DNA of 64,000 nt from assembly GCA_023131975.1 (NCBI GenBank), contig JAGLYV010000029.1, forward strand, positions 1-64,000, given 5' to 3'. The stretch is from Candidatus Krumholzibacteriia bacterium (lineage in GTDB: Bacteria; Krumholzibacteriota; Krumholzibacteriia; Krumholzibacteriales; Krumholzibacteriaceae). Below the pieces are notes generated by a model. The model had not been told where the DNA came from, made no database searches, and was given only the letters and a program-made list of their open reading frames with translations. A program made the position numbers and the translations under genes. Each line of letters starts with the position of its first letter. Within the stretch, counting starts at the first letter, position 1. Positions 35,493-44,380 of the stretch are shown here, one piece after another.

Positions 35493-35519
35493 GACGGTCA
35501 CCAATGAATGATGACCGTC
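35493..35519 (-). terminator. 8-bp hairpin between the AOR gene and thiF-like gene
   Basis: GACGGTCA (35493-35500) and TGACCGTC (35512-35519) are perfect complements around an 11-nt loop. It sits 12 nt after the AOR stop on the minus strand with no U-tract, so it is more likely a processing or attenuation structure that sets different expression of the AOR and carrier genes. Confidence 0.45.
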
Positions 35520-35531
35520 ACAAATAAGGGT

Positions 35532-37532
35532 TTATTCCTGATCGTCTTTTATGATCTCGACAAGCTCCGGCAGGTCGATGCCGAGTTCTTTCAGGCGTTC
35601 GATCTTCGGAACGCCGTTTCTTGTCCAGCCGCGACGGTCGTACGCCGCGTCGACTACTTTGTTGTACTGCTCTACCCTGTGTTTTCTGGTAATCTCCATC
35701 TTTTCTTCGGTGCTTTTGCCTGTCGGGTCGATGCCGATGATCTCTTTCATCTGTTTGTCGTAGAGCTTTTCGGCGCGTGACTCATACTCTTCCCCGGTCA
35801 CAGGGCCGACAGCTCTGTATGGGGGCATATCGTCTTTGCGCGTGCCGTATCCGAGCATACGGGACATCACCCGCTGAAGGTTGTGTACACGCGCGGACTG
35901 ATCCAGCATCTTTTCCTCGTCGAGTGGCTCTCCGGTCATTCCCTCGAAGAACTTGAAGAAATCCTCTACATGCTCGGGCACCTTTGCCGCCTGCTGCGGA
36001 GGGAAATTCTTGTTGGTCGCCGGGACCACATCGTTCCAGATCAGCTTGCAGAGGCCATTGAGGCCGAACCATGTACGCCAGAGCGGGTAGTAGTAGAGAG
36101 CTTCGGCCTTGTCATCGAAAGATGGTATCTGATTGTTCACCATATCCATGAAGATCAACCAGGCTTCGTCATGCTGCGGCCCCTTGACTGCCATCGTGTA
36201 ACCGGCCTGCTGGGCGAGTGATTCCTTGCACACATATTCGGAATACTCGAGCCCCTTGACTTCCATGCCGATATCCTGCATGAAATCGGCATCGGCGCCC
36301 AGTTCCCTGGCCCATTTTCCCTTGAGGTAGCGGATGCCCATTCCGACATCTACTCCGAATCCTTCACCGAGCGCCATCTCGTGCAGGCACTGAAGGACCT
36401 CGGCGGTAGCGCCGAATTTGAGTTCCTTGCCACCGGTAACTTCCTTGTCTATCAGCCCGTTTTCGAAACACTCCATGACGAATGCCATACATGTACCGAC
36501 CGATATAGTATCGACTCCGTAGGTATCGCAGTAGAAGTTGTATTCCATAAGGAAATCGCCGTCGAAGCATCCCATGTTCGCCGCCGCTGCGGCAGTCTCG
36601 TATTCCGGTCCATCGACAGTGACCTTCGAGCCTTTGTAGGGGCCGGTCTTCAGTTCGAAGCCGTCGACCGTCTTGGCGCAGGCCATCGAACATCCCTTCC
36701 AGCAACCGTCCGGCAGTCCCTGTGTCACGTACTTTGCCTTGAGCATCTTCGAGTCGATGTTGGGCGTGTCCACATGCTGGCCGAATTTGTAGTTGTGTAC
36801 GGGCAACAGGTCGTACGCGTCCATCACATCGACGATGTTGGCTGTCCCGACTTCGCGCATCCTGCACTGTGATTTGTCGAGGGTGGCCATCTCGGCGTTG
36901 ATCTTCATCCCGTAGTCGCGGATGAGCTTTGCGTCATGGGGCCCGTTCATATCGTCCACTATCTCAATGGCCCCGGTGGGGCAGACGTAGGCGCAGGACG
37001 TACAGCCAATACAATGCGGATCGACCTCGCCGAAGGGCATCGTCATGTGTCTCTTGATGCCGCGTCCCGCGAAATCAAGGATCTTTTCCATAACGAATTC
37101 CTCGCAGGCGTGGACACAATGTCCACAGAGTATGCAGGCCTTCTCATTCTCGTCGGTCAACTCTGATTTGTATTTGTCCTTGTCGGTGGCGCCGCAGATG
37201 GCCGCGATCTCCTGGATGATGGGAACCTTGGGCCAGCGGCCCAGGTACATCTCGGCAAGGGTCTTTCGGTGTTTTTTCACCCTTTCAGATGTAGTGTCGA
37301 CACTGATCTCACCGCGGATCGGGAAGTTACAGGAGGTGACCAGTTTTTTCTTTCCGTTCTGTTCGATCTCCACGACACAAAGGCGGCATGTGCCCTGAGG
37401 TGTGAGATCCTTGTGATGACAGAGGGTAGGGACCGCTACCCCGTTATCCCTGAGTACTCCAAGCAGGAAGCTGTCTTTTATTACCTCGGTCTCTCTACCA
37501 TCGATCTTTATCGTGATTTTCTTTGTAGCCAT
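35532..37532 (-). CDS. NuoG-like Fe-S module fused to domains 2-3 of aldehyde:ferredoxin oxidoreductase
   Basis: 666 residues. Residues 1-85 are a NuoG-type [2Fe-2S] domain (LCHHKDLTPQGTCRLCVVEI...SCNF). The His/Cys [4Fe-4S] motif usual after it is missing (LGRWPKVPIIQEIAAICG instead). Two [4Fe-4S] sets follow (CILCGHCVHACEE and CIGCTSCAYVCPTG). From about residue 205 the chain is the C-terminal two-thirds of a tungsten AOR: MREVGTANIVDVM, the cluster ligands CWKGCSMAC, DGPEYETAAAAANMG, YGVDTISVGTCMAFVMECFENGLI, and NGLCK (fourth Cys). The first third of AOR is on the preceding gene. The ATG abuts the previous stop, with GGAGGTGAT lying inside that gene's last codons. Expected role: catalytic half of an NAD(H)-linked aldehyde/carboxylate oxidoreductase. 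Confidence 0.9.
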   Translation of the reverse strand: MATKKITIKIDGRETEVIKDSFLLGVLRDNGVAVPTLCHHKDLTPQGTCRLCVVEIEQNGKKKLVTSCNFPIRGEISVDTTSERVKKHRKTLAEMYLGRWPKVPIIQEIAAICGATDKDKYKSELTDENEKACILCGHCVHACEEFVMEKILDFAGRGIKRHMTMPFGEVDPHCIGCTSCAYVCPTGAIEIVDDMNGPHDAKLIRDYGMKINAEMATLDKSQCRMREVGTANIVDVMDAYDLLPVHNYKFGQHVDTPNIDSKMLKAKYVTQGLPDGCWKGCSMACAKTVDGFELKTGPYKGSKVTVDGPEYETAAAAANMGCFDGDFLMEYNFYCDTYGVDTISVGTCMAFVMECFENGLIDKEVTGGKELKFGATAEVLQCLHEMALGEGFGVDVGMGIRYLKGKWARELGADADFMQDIGMEVKGLEYSEYVCKESLAQQAGYTMAVKGPQHDEAWLIFMDMVNNQIPSFDDKAEALYYYPLWRTWFGLNGLCKLIWNDVVPATNKNFPPQQAAKVPEHVEDFFKFFEGMTGEPLDEEKMLDQSARVHNLQRVMSRMLGYGTRKDDMPPYRAVGPVTGEEYESRAEKLYDKQMKEIIGIDPTGKSTEEKMEITRKHRVEQYNKVVDAAYDRRGWTRNGVPKIERLKELGIDLPELVEIIKDDQE

Positions 37533-40500
37533 TTATATCACCTCCACAGCGTCGAAATTGCAGGTCTCGAAACAGATCCCGCACTTGATGCATTTATCTG
37601 CCTCGATCACATGGAGTCTTTTCGACTCTCCCGTGATAACCTGCACCGGGCAGGCTCTCGCGCAGAGGGTGCAGCCGGTACATTTGTCGTTTATCCTGTA
37701 TGTGATCAGCGCCTTGCAGACACCGGCGCCGCATTTCTTTTCCTTTATATGCTGTTCGTACTCTTCTCTGAAGTATTTCAGAGTGGAGAGTACCGGGTTC
37801 GGAGCCGAGCCGCCGAGCTGACAGAGGCTCGTGTCCCGAACGGTGTCACAGAGTTCCTCCAGCGTCTCGATATCACCTTCCTTCCCTTCACCAGCGCATA
37901 TTCGTGTCAGGATGTTGTTCATCAGGTGTAATCCCTCGCGGCAGGCCGTACATTTGCCGCACGATTCGTCCATCAGGAAATCGATGAAATATCTCGCTAC
38001 ATCGACCATGCAGGTATTCTCGTTCATCACGATCATACCGCCCGAACCCATCATCGATCCCGCTTCGGTCAATGAGTCGAAGTCGACCGGCATGTCGAGC
38101 ATCGACGCGGGGATGCATCCTCCTGAAGGTCCGCCGGTCTGTACCGCCTTGAACTTCTTTCCGCCGGGGATGCCTCCGCCGATCTCCTCGACGATCTCAC
38201 GGAGCGTGATGCCCATCGAGACCTCTACAAGTCCGGTGTTCGTTATGTCTCCAACGAGTGAGAATACCTTTGTGCCTGATGAGCCGCCCCACGGGTTTCC
38301 GGAAACGTCTCCCGAACCTATCGAGGCAAACCAGTGAGCGCCCTTCTCGATGATCACAGGGATATTGGCCCATGTCTCGACGTTGTTCAATACCGTCGGC
38401 TTGTCGCGAAATCCGTATTCGACGTTGTGAACATACTTGGCTCTCGGTTCTCCGGCCTTGCCGGCCATCGATGCCATCAGCGCGCTTGACTCACCGCATA
38501 CGAAAGCTCCCGCGCCCCGGTGAATGTGTATTTCGAAGGAGAATCCCTTGCCCATGACGTCGTTTCCGAGGATGCCGTATTCGTGGCACTGCTCGATCGC
38601 CTTCTGGAGTCTGTCAAGGGCGAGAGGGTATTCTTTCCTGATGTAGATGTATCCCTCTTTCGCGCCGGTCGCGTACGCGCCTATCAGCATACCCTCTATC
38701 ACCGAATGGGGGTCGGTCTCGATGATCGACCTGTCCATGAAGGCTCCCGGATCACCTTCGTCGGCGTTACAGACGACGAAGATCTCCTCACCGCGTTCCA
38801 GCGCTGCCTTGCGTCCCGATTCCCATTTGACGCCCGCGGGGAATCCGCCGCCGCCGCGGCCCCGGATACCGGAGACGATCACTTCCCTGATCACGCCCTC
38901 GGGATCTCCACTGCCGATCACGGTACGAAGCGAGGTGTACCCGCCGCGCGCGATGTAATGGTCTATATTCTCGGGGTCTATAAGGCCCTTGTTCCTCAGG
39001 GCGATAAGCTGCTGTTTGCTGAAGAAGGTGATGTCGTCCATCTTCTCGTTCACGGCGCCCGATACCGGGTCGGTATGCAGGAGTCTTTCGACCACCTTTC
39101 CAGTAGCGAGGCTGTCTACGAGTTCTTCTATGTCTTCTTTCTGGACCTTCTGGTAAAAGGTGCCCGAAGGCTGGATGACCACGATAGGCCCCATAGCGCA
39201 GAAACCGTTACAGCCGGTACCTACGACAAGAAAATCTTTCTCCAACCCTTTTTCCCTGATCACCGAAATCAGGCTGTCGCGGATATCGAAGCCTTTCGCC
39301 GACACGCAACCGGTCCCGGTGCATACCATCAGCATATTTTTATAACCGGCTGTTTTCTCTTTTTCCGCCGAGGCGATCTTTTCCAGATCGTCAGAAGATA
39401 TTCTGGCGGATTTTTTCGAAGCACTTTTTCCGGCGGTCTTTTTCTTCTTTTCGGCCTTGCCAGCTTTCTCGAGGAGTTTCTCGACGTCCATGGCCCTTAC
39501 ATTGCCGAATACCTCTTCTCCGATCTTGACGACCGGAGCGATAGAGCATGCTCCGAGGCATGCGACCGCCTCGAGAGAATACTTGCTGTCTTCCGTAGTC
39601 TGGCCAGTCTTCACGCCAAGGACCCTTTCGAACGAGTCGAGTATCTTCGCCGAGCCCTTTACGTGGCAGGCTGTGCCCATGCAGACCTGGACTATCGTCT
39701 CACCTTTTGGCTCCAGGCTGAAAGCCTTGTAGAATGTGGCGATGTGGTAGAGGTGTGATTTTGGCTTGCCGGTCTTTTTGCACAGTTCATCGATGGCTGT
39801 TTTGGATATATGACGGAACCGTTCCTGGATGTCCTGCATCATCTCGATGACGTATTCGGGGTCGTTGTCCCATTTGTCTATGATGGAGTGGATCTCTTTG
39901 ATCTCGCCCGCGCACTGCAGGGAGAGTATTTTCGGTTTGATCTGCTCGGCGACCTTATTTTCCTCTATGCGCCACGCGGGGTTTATCTGACGGTTTTTAA
40001 GTACGAGAGCCTTTAATTTTTTATCGCGGAAGACCGTTCCCGTACCGCCTCGGCCGGCCTGTTTGATCCGTGGGACGTTCCTGCGCCAGTCCCAGAAGGA
40101 GAAGTTGAGAACACCCATGTGAGTGTGCTCGGCTCCCCGGCCCGCGGAGACACAGGCGATGTTTCTGAGGTCGAGTTCGTCGGCCGCGTACATCACGGCG
40201 AGTTCCTCGGCGAGAAGATGGGAATCGACACTTTCCATGGGAGCAGTCTCGATGGTCACTTTTCCCGCGACCGCGTCTATAAGCACGATGACTTCTCTGT
40301 CGGCCTTTCCGGTGACCATCAGCGCGTCAAAACCGGCGAATTTCAGGTATGGTCCGAAATATCCACCGACATTACAGTCCATCATCGATTTTGTGAGAGG
40401 GGAGAGGGCCGTTACTATGGTCTTTCCCGATCCTGGAAATGAAGTCGCTCCGCCCAGGGGGCCCGAGGAAAAACAGAGCGGGTTTTCGGGGCTGTCCCAC

Positions 40501-40730
40501 TTCGTGTCTTTCGAGATCTCCTGGAAAGTGAGCCAGAGATCGAAACCCTTTCCTCCAGTCCACAGTTTTTTCATCTCGTCGCTGACCGGAAGGATGCTGA
40601 TCTTGTTCTCTCCGATATCCACTCTCAGGGTCCTGCCCGCGTAGCCTTTTTGGAGCGGGATGACATCGAACGGGAACTCGCAGAGGACCTCGTGTGCTTC
40701 TTTCATTTTCAGGATACGCTTGTCTACCAT
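37533..40730 (-). CDS. AOR N-terminal domain fused to NuoE-NuoF and a 2[4Fe-4S] ferredoxin
   Basis: 1065 residues. Domain order: AOR N-terminal domain (about 30-250; GYAGRTLRVDIGENKISILP, FSSGPLGGATSFPGSGKTIV, GRGGTGTVFRDKKLKALVLKN, the pterin-binding part); NuoE thioredoxin-like [2Fe-2S] (CMGTAC...CLGAC); a Lys-rich linker; a second thioredoxin-like [2Fe-2S] (CTGTGC...CNGFC); NuoF with GIRGRGGGGFPAGVKW (FMN/NADH), NADEGDPGAFMD, GAGAFVCGESSALMAS, ESCGKCTACREG (N3 cluster); then CTGCTLCARACP and CIKCGICFETC. ATG 40730 has AAGGAGG 8 nt upstream; a GTG at 40784, also with AGGAGG, would add 18 residues. Together with the next gene it rebuilds one complete AOR plus a diaphorase. Confidence 0.9.
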   Translation of the reverse strand: MVDKRILKMKEAHEVLCEFPFDVIPLQKGYAGRTLRVDIGENKISILPVSDEMKKLWTGGKGFDLWLTFQEISKDTKWDSPENPLCFSSGPLGGATSFPGSGKTIVTALSPLTKSMMDCNVGGYFGPYLKFAGFDALMVTGKADREVIVLIDAVAGKVTIETAPMESVDSHLLAEELAVMYAADELDLRNIACVSAGRGAEHTHMGVLNFSFWDWRRNVPRIKQAGRGGTGTVFRDKKLKALVLKNRQINPAWRIEENKVAEQIKPKILSLQCAGEIKEIHSIIDKWDNDPEYVIEMMQDIQERFRHISKTAIDELCKKTGKPKSHLYHIATFYKAFSLEPKGETIVQVCMGTACHVKGSAKILDSFERVLGVKTGQTTEDSKYSLEAVACLGACSIAPVVKIGEEVFGNVRAMDVEKLLEKAGKAEKKKKTAGKSASKKSARISSDDLEKIASAEKEKTAGYKNMLMVCTGTGCVSAKGFDIRDSLISVIREKGLEKDFLVVGTGCNGFCAMGPIVVIQPSGTFYQKVQKEDIEELVDSLATGKVVERLLHTDPVSGAVNEKMDDITFFSKQQLIALRNKGLIDPENIDHYIARGGYTSLRTVIGSGDPEGVIREVIVSGIRGRGGGGFPAGVKWESGRKAALERGEEIFVVCNADEGDPGAFMDRSIIETDPHSVIEGMLIGAYATGAKEGYIYIRKEYPLALDRLQKAIEQCHEYGILGNDVMGKGFSFEIHIHRGAGAFVCGESSALMASMAGKAGEPRAKYVHNVEYGFRDKPTVLNNVETWANIPVIIEKGAHWFASIGSGDVSGNPWGGSSGTKVFSLVGDITNTGLVEVSMGITLREIVEEIGGGIPGGKKFKAVQTGGPSGGCIPASMLDMPVDFDSLTEAGSMMGSGGMIVMNENTCMVDVARYFIDFLMDESCGKCTACREGLHLMNNILTRICAGEGKEGDIETLEELCDTVRDTSLCQLGGSAPNPVLSTLKYFREEYEQHIKEKKCGAGVCKALITYRINDKCTGCTLCARACPVQVITGESKRLHVIEADKCIKCGICFETCNFDAVEVI

Positions 40731-40790
40731 CGATATGGCCTCCTTGATCATATTGATTAGTTTAACAGGGGTTTGAATATACACCTTCCT

Positions 40791-40806
40791 CCTTCAGATA
40801 TGAAGG
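40791..40806 (-). promoter_or_regulatory. Hairpin covering a ribosome-binding site in the AOR leader
   Basis: CCTTCA (40791-40796) pairs with TGAAGG (40801-40806) around GATA. On the minus-strand mRNA the 3' arm runs into the AGGAGG that serves the GTG at 40784, so folding could hide that site and favour the downstream ATG at 40730. Confidence 0.35.
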
Positions 40807-40852
40807 AAAAACAGGAAGAAATCGTGGCTAAAATGGTGCATGTTCCGACCTT

Positions 40853-40880
40853 ACCGTTATGTTCGAACAGACATAACGGT
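40853..40880. promoter_or_regulatory. ModE-box-like operator between the AOR and wtp/moa operons
   Basis: ACCGTTATGT, 8 nt, ACATAACGGT is a perfect 10-8-10 inverted repeat. From memory, ModE boxes such as the E. coli modA operator have CGTTATAT-N8-ACATAACG, so arms and spacing agree closely. The ModE-like gene lies at 43981-44352 in the downstream operon. The site overlaps the first base of a TTGACA on the plus strand, where bound protein would block RNA polymerase. Confidence 0.7.
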
Positions 40881-40908
40881 TGACAGGGGTGGTGTGGGCA
40901 TGTTTATT
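40880..40908 (+). promoter_or_regulatory. Promoter candidate of the tungstate uptake / cofactor operon
   Basis: TTGACA (40880-40885), 17 nt, TTTATT (40903-40908). The -35 touches the ModE-like operator. A second TTGACA at 40925-40930 with TAGATT after 19 nt could be an alternative promoter. Confidence 0.5.
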
Positions 40909-41022
40909 CTCTGTATCTGACTGATTGACAGGGTATTCGGCCTGTCTGGTAGATTTACGGGAAATTCCGGCATGATGGTCGGGTTACGGGACATTCAGGG
41001 TGGTTTGAAAGCGGGTAGGCAG

Positions 41023-42012
41023 ATGCGATCTATGACAGGGTCTTTATTGATTCTGATGGTGTTCTTTCTCGCGGTTATCTCGTCGTGCGGAGATGGTGGA
41101 GGGGATGGTGGAAAGACCGACCTGGTGATATTCCACGCGGGGTCGTTGTCGGTGCCGCTCAAACGGATGGCGGCTCTTTACATGGAGAAGAATCCAGAGG
41201 TGAACGTCCTTCTGGAAGCTGCCGGCAGTCGGGCGTGCGCGAGAAAGATATCAGAGCTTGGAAGAGAATGCGATGTCATGGCCTCCGCCGACTATACGGT
41301 GATCGATCAATTACTTATTCCTGACCATGCATCGTGGAACATAAAGTTTGCCGGCAACGAGATGACGATCGTCTACCATGAAGAGTCGATGAGGTCCGAC
41401 GAGATCGACGCGGATAACTGGTTCATGATACTGATGGAGGACAATGTCGCTTTCGGCAGATCCGATCCGAACTCGGACCCATGCGGGTACAGGGCCGTGT
41501 TTACGATGCGGCTGGCAGAGACGCATTACGGAATGGCCGGGCTGGCGGATGGATTTCTGGAAAAAGATAAACGCTACATAAGGCCGAAGGAGACAGACCT
41601 GATCGCCCTGCTCGAATCGGGCGTGATCGACTATATCTTTCTGTACAGGTCGGTTGCTCAGCAGCATGGCCTGGATTATCTGATCCTTCCCAGTGAGATC
41701 AACCTGGGGGATCTGGAAATGGCCGGGACCTATGGAAAAGTCTCGGTGGAGATATCGGGGAAAAAGCCGGGGCACTGGATAGTCAAAAAGGGCGCGCCGA
41801 TGGTATATGGTGTGACCATACCTTCGAACGCTCCGCATCCGGAGATCGCCCGTTCGTTTATCGAGTACCTGCTGACCGAAGATATGGGTATGGCCGTGAT
41901 GACAGAATGCGGCCAGCCATCTGTACTTCCCTCGTATACGGATACCTACGATGCCCTGCCGGAGAGACTGAGACGATTTGCCCTGCCGGAGAAGCCGGGG
42001 AATCAATTATGA
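41023..42012 (+). CDS. wtpA: Tungstate/molybdate ABC transporter, substrate-binding lipoprotein
   Basis: About 329 residues. The signal MRSMTGSLLILMVFFLAVISSC is a lipoprotein signal, which favours the ATG at 41023; an ATG at 40972 would add 17 residues before it. The mature protein has the WtpA/ModA oxyanion site: LVIFHAGSLSVPLKRMAALY, LLEAAGSRACARKISEL, CDVMASADYTVIDQLL, FGRSDPNSDPCGYRAV, and PGHWIVKKGAPMVYGVTIP. WtpA-type proteins bind tungstate and molybdate, often tungstate more tightly; beside a tungsten-type AOR, tungstate is the likely ligand. It overlaps the permease gene by 4 nt. Confidence 0.9.
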   Translation: MRSMTGSLLILMVFFLAVISSCGDGGGDGGKTDLVIFHAGSLSVPLKRMAALYMEKNPEVNVLLEAAGSRACARKISELGRECDVMASADYTVIDQLLIPDHASWNIKFAGNEMTIVYHEESMRSDEIDADNWFMILMEDNVAFGRSDPNSDPCGYRAVFTMRLAETHYGMAGLADGFLEKDKRYIRPKETDLIALLESGVIDYIFLYRSVAQQHGLDYLILPSEINLGDLEMAGTYGKVSVEISGKKPGHWIVKKGAPMVYGVTIPSNAPHPEIARSFIEYLLTEDMGMAVMTECGQPSVLPSYTDTYDALPERLRRFALPEKPGNQL

Positions 42013-42803
42013 GAATATTCCGCGGGGAGATGACGCATCTTGTGTTTGCGGCGCTGGGCGGGCTCGTGCTGCTCTTTATCATAGCGCCTCTCGCGGGGAT
42101 GTTTCTGAGCGTCACCCCTGGAGATCTCTCGGAATCAGCCAGCGATCCAGAGGTGTCGAGAAGTGTCAGGGTCACTCTGTTCACTTCGATGGGAGCCACC
42201 CTTATCATGGCTCTTGGTTCCGTGCCGCTCGCCTGGCTGCTGGCCAGGAAAGATTTTCCACTGAAGCAATTGATAAACGGGATAATCGATCTTCCCATAG
42301 TGATACCGCATTCCGCGGCCGGGATAGCTCTGCTCGGGGTGATAGCGAGAGGGACTCCCATGGGACGTCTCGCCGAAAAAGCGGGGTTCGAGTTTGTCGG
42401 TGGTTACGCGGGGATCATGGCGGCGATGGCGTTTGTCAGCGTTCCTTTTCTTGTAAACTCCGCGAGAGACGGGTTTGCCGCGGTGCCCAGGCAGCTGGAA
42501 AAGGCAGCTCTCAATCTCGGCGCTTCTCCCGTGAGAGTCTTTTTTACCATATCGGTACCGCTTGCCTGGCGGTCGATCCTGTCCGGACTGATCCTGATGT
42601 GGGCCCGCGGGATGAGCGAGTTCGGTGCGGTCCTTGTCGTCGCGTATCATCCTATGATCACGCCGGTCCTGATCTATGAAAGGTTCGGAGCCTTCGGCCT
42701 GAAATACGCGCGGCCTGTCTCGGTCCTGTTCGTCACGATATGCCTTCTCTTTTTCATCACGCTCAGGGTGATAGCGGGAAGGAGAAGAGATGCTCAGAGT
42801 TGA
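42009..42803 (+). CDS. wtpB: Tungstate/molybdate ABC transporter permease
   Basis: 264 residues, start ATG overlapping the stop of wtpA (ATGA). Six membrane helices are expected; the binding-protein-dependent transport EAA loop is seen as EKAALNLGASPVRVFFTISVPLAWRSILSG, which docks on the ATPase. Text such as LPIVIPHSAAGIALLG and ARGMSEFGAVLVVAYHPMITPVLIYERF is typical of the WtpB/ModB/CysT group. It forms the inner-membrane channel for the oxyanion delivered by WtpA. Confidence 0.92.
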   Translation: MRIFRGEMTHLVFAALGGLVLLFIIAPLAGMFLSVTPGDLSESASDPEVSRSVRVTLFTSMGATLIMALGSVPLAWLLARKDFPLKQLINGIIDLPIVIPHSAAGIALLGVIARGTPMGRLAEKAGFEFVGGYAGIMAAMAFVSVPFLVNSARDGFAAVPRQLEKAALNLGASPVRVFFTISVPLAWRSILSGLILMWARGMSEFGAVLVVAYHPMITPVLIYERFGAFGLKYARPVSVLFVTICLLFFITLRVIAGRRRDAQS

Positions 42804-43905
42804 GGGATTGTCGAAAAGTTTCGGAGCATTTTCGATGAGCGATGTTTCATTCGAAGTCTCCGAAGGAGAATATTTTGTCCTCCTCGGTCCTTCAGGTACG
42901 GGCAAGACTGTCCTTCTGGAGACACTGGCCGGTATGATGGAGGCTGACGATGGCAGGATCATCCTCCGCGGGAGGGATATCACAAGAGAACGGGTACAGA
43001 AGCGGGGAATAGGCCTGGTCTTTCAGGATCAGGCTCTTTTTCCGCATATGACGGCGCGGGCGAATATAGCGTATGGACTACACGGAAGGGTCGCCGGAAA
43101 AGCTGCTATTCAGGCGAGAGTGGAGCAGCTGGCTGAAGAGATGGAAATATCTCATCTCCTCGAAAGGATGCCGGGTACCCTGTCCGGCGGTGAAGCCCAG
43201 AGGGTGGCACTGGCCAGGGCCCTCGGGGCCGAACCGGACTGCCTTCTGCTCGACGAGCCGCTCTCTTCCCTTGACACGGGCGGCCGTTCGAGGATGAGAG
43301 GGTTGCTCCGAAGACTGAACCGGAAGAAGATGACGATAATACATGTGACTCATGACTATGAGGAGGCCCTTTCGCTCGCGTCGAGAGTCGGGATAATGGA
43401 GGACGGCCGTATCGTTCAGGTCGATTCTCCCGAGAGGATATTTCGCGATCCCGGTTCCGAATTCGTGGCAAGGTTCATAGGGATAAAGAATTTTTTCAGG
43501 GGACGGATAGAGAGGCGGGCAGTCGCGGGTGGAGGAGATCCTGCCGCAGGAGGAGACATCGTGGCTGGACGGGTTACTACCGCAGGAGCCGAACCGGTCT
43601 TCATATCGGAGGGAATAAAGCTTGATGTCCTGACATCACTGGACGCGGGAGACGCAGTCGCGGTGATAAGATCCGAGGACATAGTCGTCTCTATCGAACC
43701 GGTATCCTCAAGCGCGCGAAATGTGATCGCCGGTGTCATTATAGATATCGTGCCTGTCCGTGGCGGGGTCGAGATATTGATCGACGCCGGGGTGGAACTG
43801 GCCGCCATGGTCACTCCCCGTTCTGTGGAGAGACTCGGGCTTGAGATAGGTACAAAGATATATTCTTCGATAAAGGCCAGCGCCATAAGGGTGCTCGACG
43901 GCTGA
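42790..43905 (+). CDS. wtpC: Tungstate/molybdate ABC transporter ATPase with C-terminal TOBE/Mop-like region
   Basis: 371 residues. Residues 1-235 are an ABC ATPase: Walker A LLGPSGTGKTVLLE, Q-loop FQDQALFPHMTARANIAYGL, signature LSGGEAQRVALARAL, Walker B CLLLDEPLSSLD, and H-loop HVTHDYEEAL. Residues about 235-371 are beta-rich (VAVIRSEDIVVSIEPVSSSARNVIAGVIIDIVPVRGGVEILIDAGVELAAMVT), resembling a TOBE/Mop domain that senses intracellular oxyanion in ModC/WtpC proteins. It overlaps the permease gene by 14 nt. Confidence 0.92.
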   Translation: MLRVEGLSKSFGAFSMSDVSFEVSEGEYFVLLGPSGTGKTVLLETLAGMMEADDGRIILRGRDITRERVQKRGIGLVFQDQALFPHMTARANIAYGLHGRVAGKAAIQARVEQLAEEMEISHLLERMPGTLSGGEAQRVALARALGAEPDCLLLDEPLSSLDTGGRSRMRGLLRRLNRKKMTIIHVTHDYEEALSLASRVGIMEDGRIVQVDSPERIFRDPGSEFVARFIGIKNFFRGRIERRAVAGGGDPAAGGDIVAGRVTTAGAEPVFISEGIKLDVLTSLDAGDAVAVIRSEDIVVSIEPVSSSARNVIAGVIIDIVPVRGGVEILIDAGVELAAMVTPRSVERLGLEIGTKIYSSIKASAIRVLDG

Positions 43906-43980
43906 GAGTACGGGTGAGTAAGACTGGACCTCTTCATGGTGAAGGGGCCGGGAGAACGATAAGGGTCCGGGAGAACGATC

Positions 43981-44352
43981 ATGGAACCTGGAGTAAAACT
44001 ATATATCAATACAGACGAGAGGGAAGGCCTTTTCGGCGACGGGAAGTATCTTCTACTCAAAGCGGTAAGCGAACTTGGTTCACTGAGAAAAGCTTCGATC
44101 AAACTGGGCAGGGGATACAGGAAAGCCTGGGACGATATTCGGAGAACGGAAGAAGGCCTCGGCAGAAAGATCGTCCTGAGGTCGAGAGGGGGATCCGATG
44201 GCGGATCGACGAGGCTGACCACTTTTGGGTCCGAACTGCTTGAAGCCTGGGAAAGATACAGGAACGAAGTCTCGGCATGTCTTGAAAAAGCCTGGGACGA
44301 ACAACTGCGCGGCCTGCTGGAAAAAGCGGACGAAAACGGACGGGATGCGTAG
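43981..44352 (+). CDS. ModE-like winged-helix regulator (DNA-binding domain only)
   Basis: 123 residues. The sequence FGDGKYLLLKAVSELGSLRKASIKLGRGYRKAWDDIRRTEEGLGRKIVLRSRGGSDGGSTRLTTFGSELLEAWERY is the LysR-like winged helix of ModE (residues about 18-95), including the GSLRKASIKLGRGYRKAWD recognition helix region. The Mop-type molybdate-binding domains of full ModE are absent, so if the protein senses metal it must do so differently, perhaps via the TOBE region of WtpC or the neighbouring Cys-rich protein; that is speculation. A ModE-type box at 40853-40880 is the probable target. Confidence 0.88.
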   Translation: MEPGVKLYINTDEREGLFGDGKYLLLKAVSELGSLRKASIKLGRGYRKAWDDIRRTEEGLGRKIVLRSRGGSDGGSTRLTTFGSELLEAWERYRNEVSACLEKAWDEQLRGLLEKADENGRDA

Positions 44353-44380
44353 TGTCGAGGGAGGATAAGGAAGGACTGAT

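Noticed and set aside
35446-35531. Possible TPP riboswitch near the ThiF/ThiS-like genes
   Set aside because: No THI-box sequence elements are present; the only structure is a simple 8-bp hairpin.
38520-39758. 412-codon plus-strand frame within the AOR-NuoEF gene
   Set aside because: The opposite strand encodes clear NuoE and NuoF motifs across the whole stretch.
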